DNA of 64,000 bases from Mesorhizobium sp. B2-4-15 (GTDB lineage: Bacteria > Pseudomonadota > Alphaproteobacteria > Rhizobiales > Rhizobiaceae). Under the pieces are notes generated by a model. It did no database searches, had not been told where the DNA came from, and saw nothing but the letters and a program-made list of their open reading frames with translations. The stretch is from contig NZ_VFUZ01000024.1 in assembly GCF_006658505.1 (NCBI RefSeq), positions 22,465 through 86,464 of the forward strand, given 5' to 3'. This document shows, piece by piece, positions 26,933-35,221 of this stretch (the stretch's first letter is position 1; each line of letters starts with the position of its first letter). The position numbers and the translations under genes are program-made.

Positions 26933-28261
26933 ATGAATGCTCCTCACGCTCATTCTAATCTGGAGATCGACTGGTCGAGCGAGGCGATCGTCGACCGGCG
27001 AAACCGCTTCTATGCGGCCTCGCAGCGCAAGTTCGTGCCCTACAAGGACCCGCTGATCATCAAGCGCGGCAAGGGCCAGTATGTCTGGGATGACAAGGAC
27101 CGCAAATACATCGACCTGCTCGGCATGAATCTTTGCATTTCCGTCGGCCACGCGCACCCGCAGGTGGTGAAGGCCACCACCGAGCAGCTCGCCGAACTCA
27201 CACATTGCACGACGATGTTCTATCACCCGGTTCCCGCGCAATATGCGGAGGAACTGGTGGCGACGATGCCAGGGGGCCATGACTGGGTGGTGCATTTCAC
27301 CAACAGCGGCGCCGAGGCGATCGACCTTGCCTTGCTGATGGCCCGCAGCCACACCGGCAACATCGATATGCTCGCACTTGCCTCGAGCTATCATGGCGCC
27401 ACCTTCGGAGCCCAATCGCTGACGGGAATATCGGGATTTCGCCATCCCGTCCCACAGCTCGGCGGGGTGACCTTCGTGGCCGAGCCCAACCAGTATCGTG
27501 GTATCCACGGCGAGGGCGTCGAGCCCTATTTGAACGAGGTCGAGCGGGCCATAGCCACTTCAACCAGCGGCAGGTTGGCTGGCATGATCATCGAGCCGGT
27601 ACAAGGCTATGGCGGCATCGTGCCGATGCCCCACGGCTACATTTCCGGCGCGTTCGAGCGTGTGCGCGCGGCTGGTGGCCTTTGCATCATCGACGAGGTG
27701 CAATCGGGCGTCGCACGCACCGGCGATGCCTTCTGGGCCTTCGAAACGCACGGTGTCGTTCCCGATATCGTCGTTGTCGCCAAAGGCGTCGGCAATGGCA
27801 TCCCGCTTGGCGCCGTCATCGCCAAACGAGACGTCGCCGAATCCATGGCGGACAAGTTTCTTTTCCATACTTACGGCGCCAATCCGGTAGCCTGCGCGGC
27901 CGGACGCGCGGTTCTCAAGGTGATCCGCGAAGAGCGCTTGCAAGAGAATGCGCGAACGGTCGGCGCCGCACTGAAGACGAGGCTGCAGGAGCTCAAGAAC
28001 CATTCTCGCCTGATCGGCGACATCAGGGGGGAAGGTCTCATGCTTGCCATCGAGTTGGTGAAGGATCAGACGACGAAGGAACCCGCACCCGAGGCCACAC
28101 TCGCGATCTTCGAAGAAAGCCGGCGCAACGGCCTCGTTGCGAGCCGATCCGGACCTTATAGAAGCGTCATCAGGATGTGCCCGCCGCTTTGCCTGTCGAT
28201 GGCGGACGTCGACGATGTGATGGAGCGATTTGTCAGGAGCTTCCAGAGCATCACAGCTTGA
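26933..28261 (+). CDS. Class III aminotransferase (AGXT2-like)
   Basis: The 442-residue PLP enzyme of the class III (ornithine/GABA/alanine-glyoxylate 2) group shows the TNSGAEAIDLALLMAR block, the CIIDEVQSGVARTG segment (Asp binding the PLP nitrogen) and VVVAKGVGNGIPLGAV with the Schiff-base lysine. AGGAG lies 6 bases before ATG 26933. Directly downstream of the lysR gene in the amine-catabolism module, it could remove the amino group from glycine, serine or another product. The acceptor specificity is not readable. Confidence 0.9.
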   Translation: MNAPHAHSNLEIDWSSEAIVDRRNRFYAASQRKFVPYKDPLIIKRGKGQYVWDDKDRKYIDLLGMNLCISVGHAHPQVVKATTEQLAELTHCTTMFYHPVPAQYAEELVATMPGGHDWVVHFTNSGAEAIDLALLMARSHTGNIDMLALASSYHGATFGAQSLTGISGFRHPVPQLGGVTFVAEPNQYRGIHGEGVEPYLNEVERAIATSTSGRLAGMIIEPVQGYGGIVPMPHGYISGAFERVRAAGGLCIIDEVQSGVARTGDAFWAFETHGVVPDIVVVAKGVGNGIPLGAVIAKRDVAESMADKFLFHTYGANPVACAAGRAVLKVIREERLQENARTVGAALKTRLQELKNHSRLIGDIRGEGLMLAIELVKDQTTKEPAPEATLAIFEESRRNGLVASRSGPYRSVIRMCPPLCLSMADVDDVMERFVRSFQSITA

Positions 28262-28323
28262 TGGTCAACCGTTCGCCATCGCCCGGCAGAATGAGGATCA
28301 CGCTCCCTCCGTGTTCCAGCCTA

Positions 28324-28359
28324 CGCGCTGTGCGAGACATCCGCGCTGTGCGAGACATC
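28324..28359. repeat. 18-bp perfect tandem duplication
   Basis: CGCGCTGTGCGAGACATC occurs twice head to tail with no mismatch. It lies in non-coding sequence and is probably a slippage product. Confidence 0.85.
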
Positions 28360-28576
28360 GAGGCAAAGGGCCTGCCATCGGCCTAATCTTTGCGGAACAC
28401 CGTGCGGGCCGCTGACGAGGAGCGCCGAGGCATGTCCAAGAGCAATCAGGACTTCCTGATGGAGAAATGCAACGACGCGGCGACGGGCAAGCCTACGCTC
28501 CATTCTGCGACAAGATCAGGATATTCGGCGGCGCCAACAGGTAGCGCCCCCGGAAACGATCTCCACAGGGCGTAAA

Positions 28577-28606
28577 GGCCCGCCTCGGCTCCAGCCGGGG
28601 CGGGCC
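28577..28606 (-). terminator. Hairpin downstream of the disulfide oxidoreductase gene
   Basis: GGCCCGCC (28577-28584) pairs with GGCGGGCC (28599-28606), and the interior CGGCT/AGCCG extends the stem. Read on the minus strand it is followed by TTTACG, so it may end the transcript of the gene stopping at 28710. The T-run is short. Confidence 0.5.
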
Positions 28607-28709
28607 AGCATTGACGTGGTGGACTTCGGATGGGCAATGCCAGGGCCGAGGTGAGGCAGCGCCACATCGAGAATTGCACGAAGGCGGATCCCGACTATGG
28701 CGCGGCGCC

Positions 28710-30119
28710 TCATTCGACATGTCGCTCGGACCGGGGCGGCACATTCGACAGCAAGGGACCAAGTCCCTCGGCGATCGTCAGGTGCGTGATGACGGCGTCG
28801 CGCAGCTTCGGATAGGGCAAATTCGCCAGCATCGCCGTCTGCACCGCAGCCAGGACCTCGCCGGCCTCGGAGCCGATCATCGTGAAGCCGAGGATGCGGT
28901 CGTCGTCGCCGGCCACGACCACCTTCATGAAACCCTCGGTTTCGTCCGTCGCCTCGGTGCGCAGCACCGCACTCATCGGCAGCCTGGCGACCCGCACGAT
29001 GATGCCCTGGCGCTGCGCCTCGCCCTCGCTCAGGCCGACGCGGGCGAGCGGCGGATCGGTAAACATCGTGTAGGGCACCAGCCGGTCGCGCGTGCTGCGA
29101 TGCCCGCCGGCAAGATTGTCCCTGATGATGCGGAAGTCGTCGACCGATACATGGGTGAATTGCGGGCTGCCAGCGCATTCGCCGAGCGCCCAGACGTCGA
29201 GTGCGGCCGTCTCCAGCCGTTCGTTGACACTAATAAAGCCACGGGCGTCCAGCGCGACGCCGGCCTCGTCCAGGCCTATGCCGGCGGTGTTCGGGACGCG
29301 GCCGGCGGCAACGAGCAGATGGCTGCCCTCTATTGTCCGCTCGCCCGAAGCGGTGCGCACCGTCACGTTGACCTCTTCGCCGGAGCGGCCGCGCACCACA
29401 AGAGGTTCGGCGCCAACGAGAAAATCGATGCCTTCGATCTCGAGAAGCCGCTGCATCTCTTCGGCGATGTCGCGGTCCTCCCGACCGACAAGCTGAGGTC
29501 CGGCTTCGATCACCGTCACCCGGCTGCCGAAGCGTCGATAGGCCTGCGCCATTTCCAGCCCGACATAACCGCCGCCGAGCACGATGAGATGCGGCGGCAA
29601 CGTGTCGAGCTCGAGGGCGCCGATATGGGTGAGCGGCTGGGCTTCCTGAAGGCCGGGAATGCTGGGGATCGCCGCATGCGTGCCGACATTGATGACGACC
29701 TTATCGCCAGTGAGCAGGCGCGTGCCGCCTTCGTTCAGCGCAACTTCAATGGTCTTCGGACCAACGAAGCGCCCGCTGCCCATGATCAGCTCGGCGCCGC
29801 TGGTCTTATACGCATTGAGATGGAAGGCGATCTCGCGCTCGACCATCTCCTGCTTGCGTCGGCGGACCTTCACCATGTCGGTCGAGACCGGCCCGGTGAC
29901 GGTGCCGAACTGGGCGGCGTTGCGGGAGAGGTGCGCGACGCGGGCGCTCCACACTTCGTTCTTGCTGGGCAGGCAGGCGACGGCGGGACAGGAGCCGCCA
30001 ACCCAGCGGCGCTCGACGACCGCGACGCGATGGCCGGATCGGCCCAGATGCCAGGCAAGCGCCTTGCCGCCCTGGCCGCTGCCTAGGATCAGGAAGTCAT
30101 AATGTTCTGGTTGGGGCAT
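28710..30119 (-). CDS. Pyridine nucleotide-disulfide oxidoreductase (dihydrolipoamide dehydrogenase / mercuric reductase-like)
   Basis: The 469-residue flavoprotein has an FAD motif GSGQGG at residues 13-18, a redox-active disulfide C44-x4-C49, an NAD-binding GGGYVGLEMAQAYRRFG block and a C-terminal dimerisation domain. The active-site stretch GGSCPAVACLPSK differs from the usual GGTCxNxGCxPSK but keeps both cysteines. ATG 30119 has GGAGAAAG upstream. No lipoyl-enzyme or mer genes are nearby, so it is more likely a stand-alone reductase than part of a 2-oxoacid dehydrogenase. Confidence 0.85.
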   Translation of the reverse strand: MPQPEHYDFLILGSGQGGKALAWHLGRSGHRVAVVERRWVGGSCPAVACLPSKNEVWSARVAHLSRNAAQFGTVTGPVSTDMVKVRRRKQEMVEREIAFHLNAYKTSGAELIMGSGRFVGPKTIEVALNEGGTRLLTGDKVVINVGTHAAIPSIPGLQEAQPLTHIGALELDTLPPHLIVLGGGYVGLEMAQAYRRFGSRVTVIEAGPQLVGREDRDIAEEMQRLLEIEGIDFLVGAEPLVVRGRSGEEVNVTVRTASGERTIEGSHLLVAAGRVPNTAGIGLDEAGVALDARGFISVNERLETAALDVWALGECAGSPQFTHVSVDDFRIIRDNLAGGHRSTRDRLVPYTMFTDPPLARVGLSEGEAQRQGIIVRVARLPMSAVLRTEATDETEGFMKVVVAGDDDRILGFTMIGSEAGEVLAAVQTAMLANLPYPKLRDAVITHLTIAEGLGPLLSNVPPRSERHVE

Positions 30120-30233
30120 GAGCTTTCTCCGCTGCATTCCGGAAAGGATAATGGCACATCCGACGGCAAGCGGACGAGTCCGTTCGCCTGCCGTCGCTCT
30201 TTACGCTTGATGCCGGACTAGCCAGGCAAGCCG

Positions 30234-30980
30234 TCAGCGCTGCCCGCCGGAGGCGGTGATGCGTTCGCCCGTCAGCCAGGCCGACTGGTCGGAGGCCAGG
30301 AAAACGGCCACGCGGGCGATGTCGTCGGGCTGTCCGAGCCGTCCCATCGGCAATGTCGCGCCGATGGTCCTGGCCGTCTCGCCTTCGATGCCCGCAACCG
30401 CCAGGCCTTCGGTTTCCGTCATGCCCGGGGCGATCGCGTTGACGCGGATCTTACGGGCGGCGAGTTCGTTGGCGAGCGCCTTGGTGATCGTGTCCACCGC
30501 GCTTTTGGAGGCCGAATAGACGACCGAATTCGGCACCGGGTTGGCACTCGAAATCGTGCTGAGATTGATGACACTGCCACCATGGCCGTCAAAAACCCTT
30601 GCCGCTTCCTGCGTCGTCAGGATCGTGCTCAGCACGTTGGTATCGAATTGGCGATGAAATTCCGCTTCCGTCACCTCCTCCAGCGGCCCGAAACGGTAGA
30701 CGCCGGCATTGTTGACGAGGATGCTAGGTGTGCCGAAGGTGGCCTTCGCCTCGGCGAAGAGCCGCTTCACGTCGGCGCCCTTGCTGACATCGGCCTGGAT
30801 CGCAACGGCCTTGCCGTCGTCGCGCAGGATGTCGCCAACCACCTTGTCCGCGTCTTCCTTGCTCGAGCCGTAGTTGACCACCACCGCGGCGCCCGCCTTT
30901 GCGAATTGCCGCGCGATTGCCGCGCCAATCCCTTTCGAGGCGCCGGTCACGATCGCTACCTTGCCTTTCAACTCATCCAT
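30234..30980 (-). CDS. SDR family oxidoreductase
   Basis: The 248-residue classical short-chain dehydrogenase has TGASKGIGAAIA for the cofactor, NNAG, an SSANPVPNSVVYSASKSA stretch with catalytic Ser, Tyr and Lys, and a C-terminal SGGQR. The start at 30980 has AAGGAGA 8 bases upstream. It is divergent from a LysR gene, the usual regulator-target arrangement for this branch of SDRs found in Proteobacteria. The substrate is unknown. Confidence 0.9.
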   Translation of the reverse strand: MDELKGKVAIVTGASKGIGAAIARQFAKAGAAVVVNYGSSKEDADKVVGDILRDDGKAVAIQADVSKGADVKRLFAEAKATFGTPSILVNNAGVYRFGPLEEVTEAEFHRQFDTNVLSTILTTQEAARVFDGHGGSVINLSTISSANPVPNSVVYSASKSAVDTITKALANELAARKIRVNAIAPGMTETEGLAVAGIEGETARTIGATLPMGRLGQPDDIARVAVFLASDQSAWLTGERITASGGQR

Positions 30981-31067
30981 GATCTTTCTCCTTCCTGTGA
31001 ACCGCCGCCAATCGGCGTGTTGGTCAGGAGATAAATCATGCATCATGCAGCGGGTAGCGCCGCTGAC

Positions 31068-31077
31068 ATCATATGAT
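31068..31077. promoter_or_regulatory. AT-rich palindrome in the SDR/LysR divergent promoter
   Basis: ATCATATGAT is a perfect 10-bp palindrome 15 bases before the LysR start and 87 bases before the SDR start. It is a candidate LysR site or part of the AT-rich promoter. Confidence 0.3.
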
Positions 31078-31092
31078 ATATACGTATCTAGT

Positions 31093-31983
31093 ATGAATGA
31101 TCGGCTTCAGCAACTTGCGATCTTCGTCCGCACGGTCGAGACCGGAAGCTTTTCCAAGGTGGCCCGCGAGTTCGCGTTGTCGCAGCCTTCCGTCTCGCGC
31201 ACGGTGGCAGCGCTCGAGGAGCGGCTCGGCGTCAAGCTGCTGACGCGGACCACGCGCCAGCTCTCCCTCACGGATGCAGGCGAAGCGCTGCTTTCCAGGG
31301 CGCGCGAGGCGCTTGCCGGCGTAGAGGAAGCGGAAAACGCCGCGCGCGGCGCGGACCGGCTGTCCGGCGTTCTGCGTGTGGCGCTGCCGGCGACCTTCGG
31401 CGCCAGGCAGATCGTGCCGCTCTTGCCTGGTTTCCTCGATCGGCACCCCCAGCTCAAGATCGATCTCATGATGTCCGACCGCTACGAGAACCTCGTTGCC
31501 GAGGGCGCCGACATGGCGCTTCGTCTCGGCAGTCAGCCGGATTCCAGCTTCGTGGCGCGCAAGCTTGCCACCGCCCGTCGCCTCTTCGTCGCTTCGCCCG
31601 ACTACCTTGCGCGCCGTGGCACGCCGAGGACCCTTGCCGACCTTGCTCAACATCATCTCGTCGGCGGCCCGGGCGACGGCGGCGAGCAGAATTGGACGGC
31701 CCATCGTGATGGGGTGATCGAGGTCCACCCGGTCGATCCGCGGGTGCGGACCCGTTCGGCGACAGGCGCGGTTGCCTCCGCGAGCGCTGGTCTGGGCATC
31801 GCGATCGCCTCGGCATGGATGTGCGCCGAAGAACTCGCCTCCGCGAGATTGGTGGAAGTCCTGGCCGATTATCGGCTCGAGCCCACAACCGCATATGTGG
31901 TCTTCCCGGCAGGGCGGCGCCCTTCGCAGAAAGCGCGTGCATTCAGCGATTACCTCGAACAGGTGCTGGTGACCGACCGGTAA
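31093..31983 (+). CDS. LysR family transcriptional regulator
   Basis: The 296-residue protein belongs to the AaeR/DmlR-like branch of LysR. The N-terminal helix-turn-helix is visible as GSFSKVAREFALSQPSVSRTVA and the following LEERLGVKLLTRTTRQL, given here only in part. A type 2 periplasmic-binding fold follows. The ATG at 31093 is used; the upstream open frame crosses into the divergent promoter. It very likely regulates the divergent SDR. Confidence 0.9.
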   Translation: MNDRLQQLAIFVRTVETGSFSKVAREFALSQPSVSRTVAALEERLGVKLLTRTTRQLSLTDAGEALLSRAREALAGVEEAENAARGADRLSGVLRVALPATFGARQIVPLLPGFLDRHPQLKIDLMMSDRYENLVAEGADMALRLGSQPDSSFVARKLATARRLFVASPDYLARRGTPRTLADLAQHHLVGGPGDGGEQNWTAHRDGVIEVHPVDPRVRTRSATGAVASASAGLGIAIASAWMCAEELASARLVEVLADYRLEPTTAYVVFPAGRRPSQKARAFSDYLEQVLVTDR

Positions 31984-32242
31984 TCGAACCGCTCGCTGAG
32001 GCGACATTGCAGTGCCAGTCACGCCAGAGAGATGCGAACACGTGCATTGCTCCCCGACCAACGAGGCCAATGCGGCACCATGGTGCTGGGTGGCGATCGC
32101 CTTGTGCCGGGCTGGCCAATCGTCGGGCGGTCCTCATATAGTACCTCCATCGTAGCTTGCGGACGCGGCGGACAGATGGACTATCTTCCGGTGAGGGAAA
32201 ACCGCATGCACCCGTCCGGAGCCTCAACGAAGGGAGAGAACC

Positions 32243-33193
32243 TTGTCGTCTGCCGATGATCTGGAACGCTGGCCGGACCTGCCTTACGCGGCCTGGAAGG
32301 ACACGTACGAGACCCTCCACTTGTGGACCCAGATCGTCGGCAAGATCCGCTTGATGCGCGAGCCCTGGCTGAACCATTCCTGGCATGTGCCGCTTTACGT
32401 GACCGCTCGCGGCTTGACGACCTCGCCGATCCCCATGGGTGGGCGAGCATTTCAGATCGATTTCGATTTCATAGACCATCTGCTGTGGCTGAGGACGAGC
32501 GACGGTCACATCCGGCAAATCATGCTCGCGCCCAAAACCGTGGCGGAGTTCTATGGCGAAGTAACGCTCGCGCTGGACGAACTCGGGCTCACGACGCCGA
32601 TCTTCACCCAACCGTCCGAGATCGCCGACGGCGTCCCGTTCGATCAGGACCGTGTTCATGCCGCTTACGACCGCGACTATGCCAACCGCTTCTGGCGCAT
32701 CCTGCTTTCGACGCACGCGGTCTTTTCGCGATTTCGCACGGGATACCTGGGCAAGGTCAGTCCCGTGCATTTCTTCTGGGGCGGTTTCGACCTCGCGGTC
32801 ACGCGCTTTTCCGGCAGGCGGGCACCGCTGCATCCCGGCGGCGTGCCCGGCCTGCCGGACACGGTGGCCCGCGAAGCATATTCGCACGAGGTGTGCAGTG
32901 CCGGGTTTTGGCCGGGTGGCGGCCCGATCGACTACCTAACCTTCTATTCCTATGCCTATCCGGCGCCGGAAGGCTATGCATCGGCTGCTGTCCAGCCACC
33001 ACAGGCGTTCTTCTCCAAGGAGTTCGGTGAATTCCTCCTGCCCTACGATGCCGTGCGCCGGGCGCGGGATCCGGAAGCCACGCTCATGTCGTTTCTGCAG
33101 AGCACCTACGAGGTGGCGGCCGACCTCGGCAAATGGGATCGCGACGCACTAGAATGCTCCGTCGGCGTGCCCTGTCGGCCGCGCCCGCTGTAG
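32243..33193 (+). CDS. DUF5996 family protein
   Basis: The 316-residue protein shows the strongly conserved opening of this family, WPDLPYAAWKDTYETLHLW followed by TQIVGKIRL and PLYVTARGLTTSPIP. It also has a central WGGFDLAVTRFSGRRAP block. A TTG start is used: AGGGAGAG lies 5-12 bases upstream. No catalytic function has been established to my knowledge and no signal peptide is present. It stands alone, 259 bases after the LysR gene. Confidence 0.85.
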   Translation: MSSADDLERWPDLPYAAWKDTYETLHLWTQIVGKIRLMREPWLNHSWHVPLYVTARGLTTSPIPMGGRAFQIDFDFIDHLLWLRTSDGHIRQIMLAPKTVAEFYGEVTLALDELGLTTPIFTQPSEIADGVPFDQDRVHAAYDRDYANRFWRILLSTHAVFSRFRTGYLGKVSPVHFFWGGFDLAVTRFSGRRAPLHPGGVPGLPDTVAREAYSHEVCSAGFWPGGGPIDYLTFYSYAYPAPEGYASAAVQPPQAFFSKEFGEFLLPYDAVRRARDPEATLMSFLQSTYEVAADLGKWDRDALECSVGVPCRPRPL

Positions 33194-33246
33194 ATTGGTG
33201 GCGGCCATGCCTTGCGCAATCACGCGTCCAGGCACCGCCGCCAGGG

Positions 33247-33389
33247 GCGACCGACAAAGGAATGGCGTGAACGACGTAAACTTTTTTGTTCGACAGGCGT
33301 TGTTCGTTCTCCAGACCGGGAGACAACCATGCCAGATGAAATCGCAAATCGCCGGCTAGGCCGCCAAGCAACGCCAGCGCAACATCGGT
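33247..33389 (+). repeat. Degenerate copy of the leader and first codons of the SDR gene at 62.4 kb
   Basis: This stretch aligns with 62333-62480. Shared elements in order are GCGACCGA-AAAGGAA, CGTAAAC, TTTTTGT, GTTGTTCGTTCTCCA, GGGAGACAACC/AGGAGACAGCC before an ATG, then GATGAAATCG-AAATCGCCGG. The SDR body is absent here, so only the 5' leader and the first 20 or so codons remain, frame-disrupted. It sits directly before the HAD-ATPase gene and may now act as its leader. Confidence 0.65.
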
Positions 33390-33441
33390 ACTCCTCGATC
33401 CGTCGGCCAGCAGCCTATCGGCGTCGTGAAAGGTCGGTGAG

Positions 33442-35154
33442 ATGTATTTAATAGCCTTCGCGACGGATTACGACGGCACTCTTGCATATAACGGGACTGT
33501 CTCAAAAAAGACCATCTCCGCGCTCGAGCGGCTGAAAAAGACCGGTCGAAAGCTTATCCTGGTCACCGGCCGCGAATTGCCCGACCTCAAGCAGGTCTTT
33601 CCCGAGATGGCGCTGTTCGACAAGGTCGTCGCCGAAAATGGGGCGTTGGTCTATACGCCGGCCAGCGAAGAAGAACGCACCATTTCACCGGCGCCCTCGC
33701 CCGACTTTGTCGCCGCGCTGAAGAAGCGCGGCGTCAAGCCGCTATCGGTCGGGCGCTCGATCGTGGCCACCTGGGAGCCTCACCAGGCAACGGTGCTCGA
33801 GGTCATCAAGAAACTGGGACTGGAACTCGAGATCATCTTCAACAAGGGCGCGGTGATGATCCTGCCGAGCGGCATCAACAAGGCGACCGGGCTTGCCGCT
33901 GTGCTGGAGGATCTTCGCCTGTCGCCGCTCAATGTGGTGGCGGTCGGCGATGCCGAAAACGACCACGCCTTCCTGAAAGCCTGCGGCTGCAGCGTCGCCG
34001 TCGACAACGCGCTGCCGGCGGTGAAAGACACCGCCGATCTCGTGACGCGCGGCGCACGCGGCAAGGGCGTCGAGGAACTTATCAGCAAACTGATCAAGCA
34101 GGATCGCGCTATCGTGAAAAAGGGGCGCGACGGCGTCCTGCTCGGAACGGCAGGCGGCAAGGACATCCATCTGTCGCCGATCGATACGGTCCTGATCGCG
34201 GGGAGTTCCGGCATCGGCAAATCGACGCTGGCCACGGCGCTCACCGAACGGTTCGTCGAGGCGGGTTTTCAGTTCTGCATTTTCGATCCGGAAGGCGACT
34301 ATGACGGCCTTCAAGGTGCGGTTGGGCTGGGCGACGGTTCGAGCGTGCCGACAAAGCAGCAAGTGCTCGATCTGATCGAAAAGCCTGATACCAATGTGAT
34401 CGTCAACGGACTGGCTCTGCGTGTCGACGAACGCCCCGACTTCTTCGCCGACCTGCTGCCGGGCCTGGGCAATTTCCGTTATCGAACCGCAAGGCCGCAT
34501 TGGCTGGTCATCGACGAAGCGCACCATCTTCTGCCCAGCCGGCGCGACGATACCCGTGCCGTGCTGTCCCTGGAATTGCCGGGCACGATCCTCATCACCG
34601 TGCATCCGGAGGCGGTCTCGGCGGATGTTCTGCGCCTGGTGACGGCGGTGATCGGCGTTGGCCCAACAGCCAAGAGCGTCATCCAGACATTCTGTCGTGA
34701 GACGAGAACCGAACCGCCAGGGCAAATGCCTTCGCCAAAGGGAGACCGCGTGCTGTTCTGGCGCCCGCAAATGGGCAAGAAACCAATGACCGTGAAGGTG
34801 ATCGAACCGCGCCAGTCGCTCAGGCGACACAGCCGCAAATATGCCGAAGGCCAACTCGACGAGGCCGGCAGCTTCTATTTCAAAGGTCCCGACGATGCGA
34901 TGAACCTGAGGGCGCACAATCTGATGATTTTCGCCCAGATGGCGGAGGGCATCGATGACAAGACCTGGGACTATCATTTACGCGCCGGCGACTATTCCGA
35001 ATGGTTTCGCCACCAGATCAGGGACAAGGATCTGGCGCGCGAAACGGCAGCCGCCGAAAAGGACAAGACGCTATCGCCGCAAGAGAGCCGCAAGATCGTG
35101 CTCGACGCGGTGCGCCGGCGTTACACCGCTCCAGCCACAGCGCCGGAAGAGTAG
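33442..35154 (+). CDS. HAD phosphatase fused to a HerA/FtsK-like ATPase
   Basis: The 570-residue protein joins two domains. Residues 1-230 form a Cof-type HAD hydrolase: the nucleophile motif is DYDGT (D9, D11), then LVTGR, and GDAENDHAFLKAC as motif IV. Residues about 245-500 contain a P-loop ATPase with GSSGIGKST near 254 and a Walker B-like WLVIDEAHH near 355. A charged C-terminal region follows. The HAD half suggests a sugar-phosphate phosphatase; the ATPase half suggests a HerA-type motor or switch. The combination has no assigned role that I know. Confidence 0.8.
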   Translation: MYLIAFATDYDGTLAYNGTVSKKTISALERLKKTGRKLILVTGRELPDLKQVFPEMALFDKVVAENGALVYTPASEEERTISPAPSPDFVAALKKRGVKPLSVGRSIVATWEPHQATVLEVIKKLGLELEIIFNKGAVMILPSGINKATGLAAVLEDLRLSPLNVVAVGDAENDHAFLKACGCSVAVDNALPAVKDTADLVTRGARGKGVEELISKLIKQDRAIVKKGRDGVLLGTAGGKDIHLSPIDTVLIAGSSGIGKSTLATALTERFVEAGFQFCIFDPEGDYDGLQGAVGLGDGSSVPTKQQVLDLIEKPDTNVIVNGLALRVDERPDFFADLLPGLGNFRYRTARPHWLVIDEAHHLLPSRRDDTRAVLSLELPGTILITVHPEAVSADVLRLVTAVIGVGPTAKSVIQTFCRETRTEPPGQMPSPKGDRVLFWRPQMGKKPMTVKVIEPRQSLRRHSRKYAEGQLDEAGSFYFKGPDDAMNLRAHNLMIFAQMAEGIDDKTWDYHLRAGDYSEWFRHQIRDKDLARETAAAEKDKTLSPQESRKIVLDAVRRRYTAPATAPEE

Positions 35155-35221
35155 GTTCAATCGCTCATCCGCGTGCTGCCACGGATACGAGCCGGCAAGG
35201 CAGGCCAATCCGGCATCGTGG

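Larger units (their letters stand above)
28262..28709. other. Intergenic region between the aminotransferase and the disulfide oxidoreductase genes
   Basis: This 448-bp stretch has no recognisable gene. It contains the 18-bp tandem repeat at 28324-28359 and the hairpin at 28577-28606. A 47-codon frame (28432-28575) has a GAGGAG-like sequence upstream, but its product has no recognisable features and low complexity near the end, so it is not annotated as a gene. Confidence 0.5.

Noticed and set aside
28324..28359. CRISPR-like repeat
   Set aside because: Only two adjacent 18-bp copies without spacers; it is a simple tandem duplication.
28432..28575. 47-codon frame with a GAGGAG-like sequence upstream
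   Set aside because: No family resemblance, ends in the terminator-like hairpin region and is not supported by context.
33250..33300. EcfG-type (general stress) promoter in the duplicated leader
   Set aside because: A GGAA element exists but no correctly spaced CGTT could be found.
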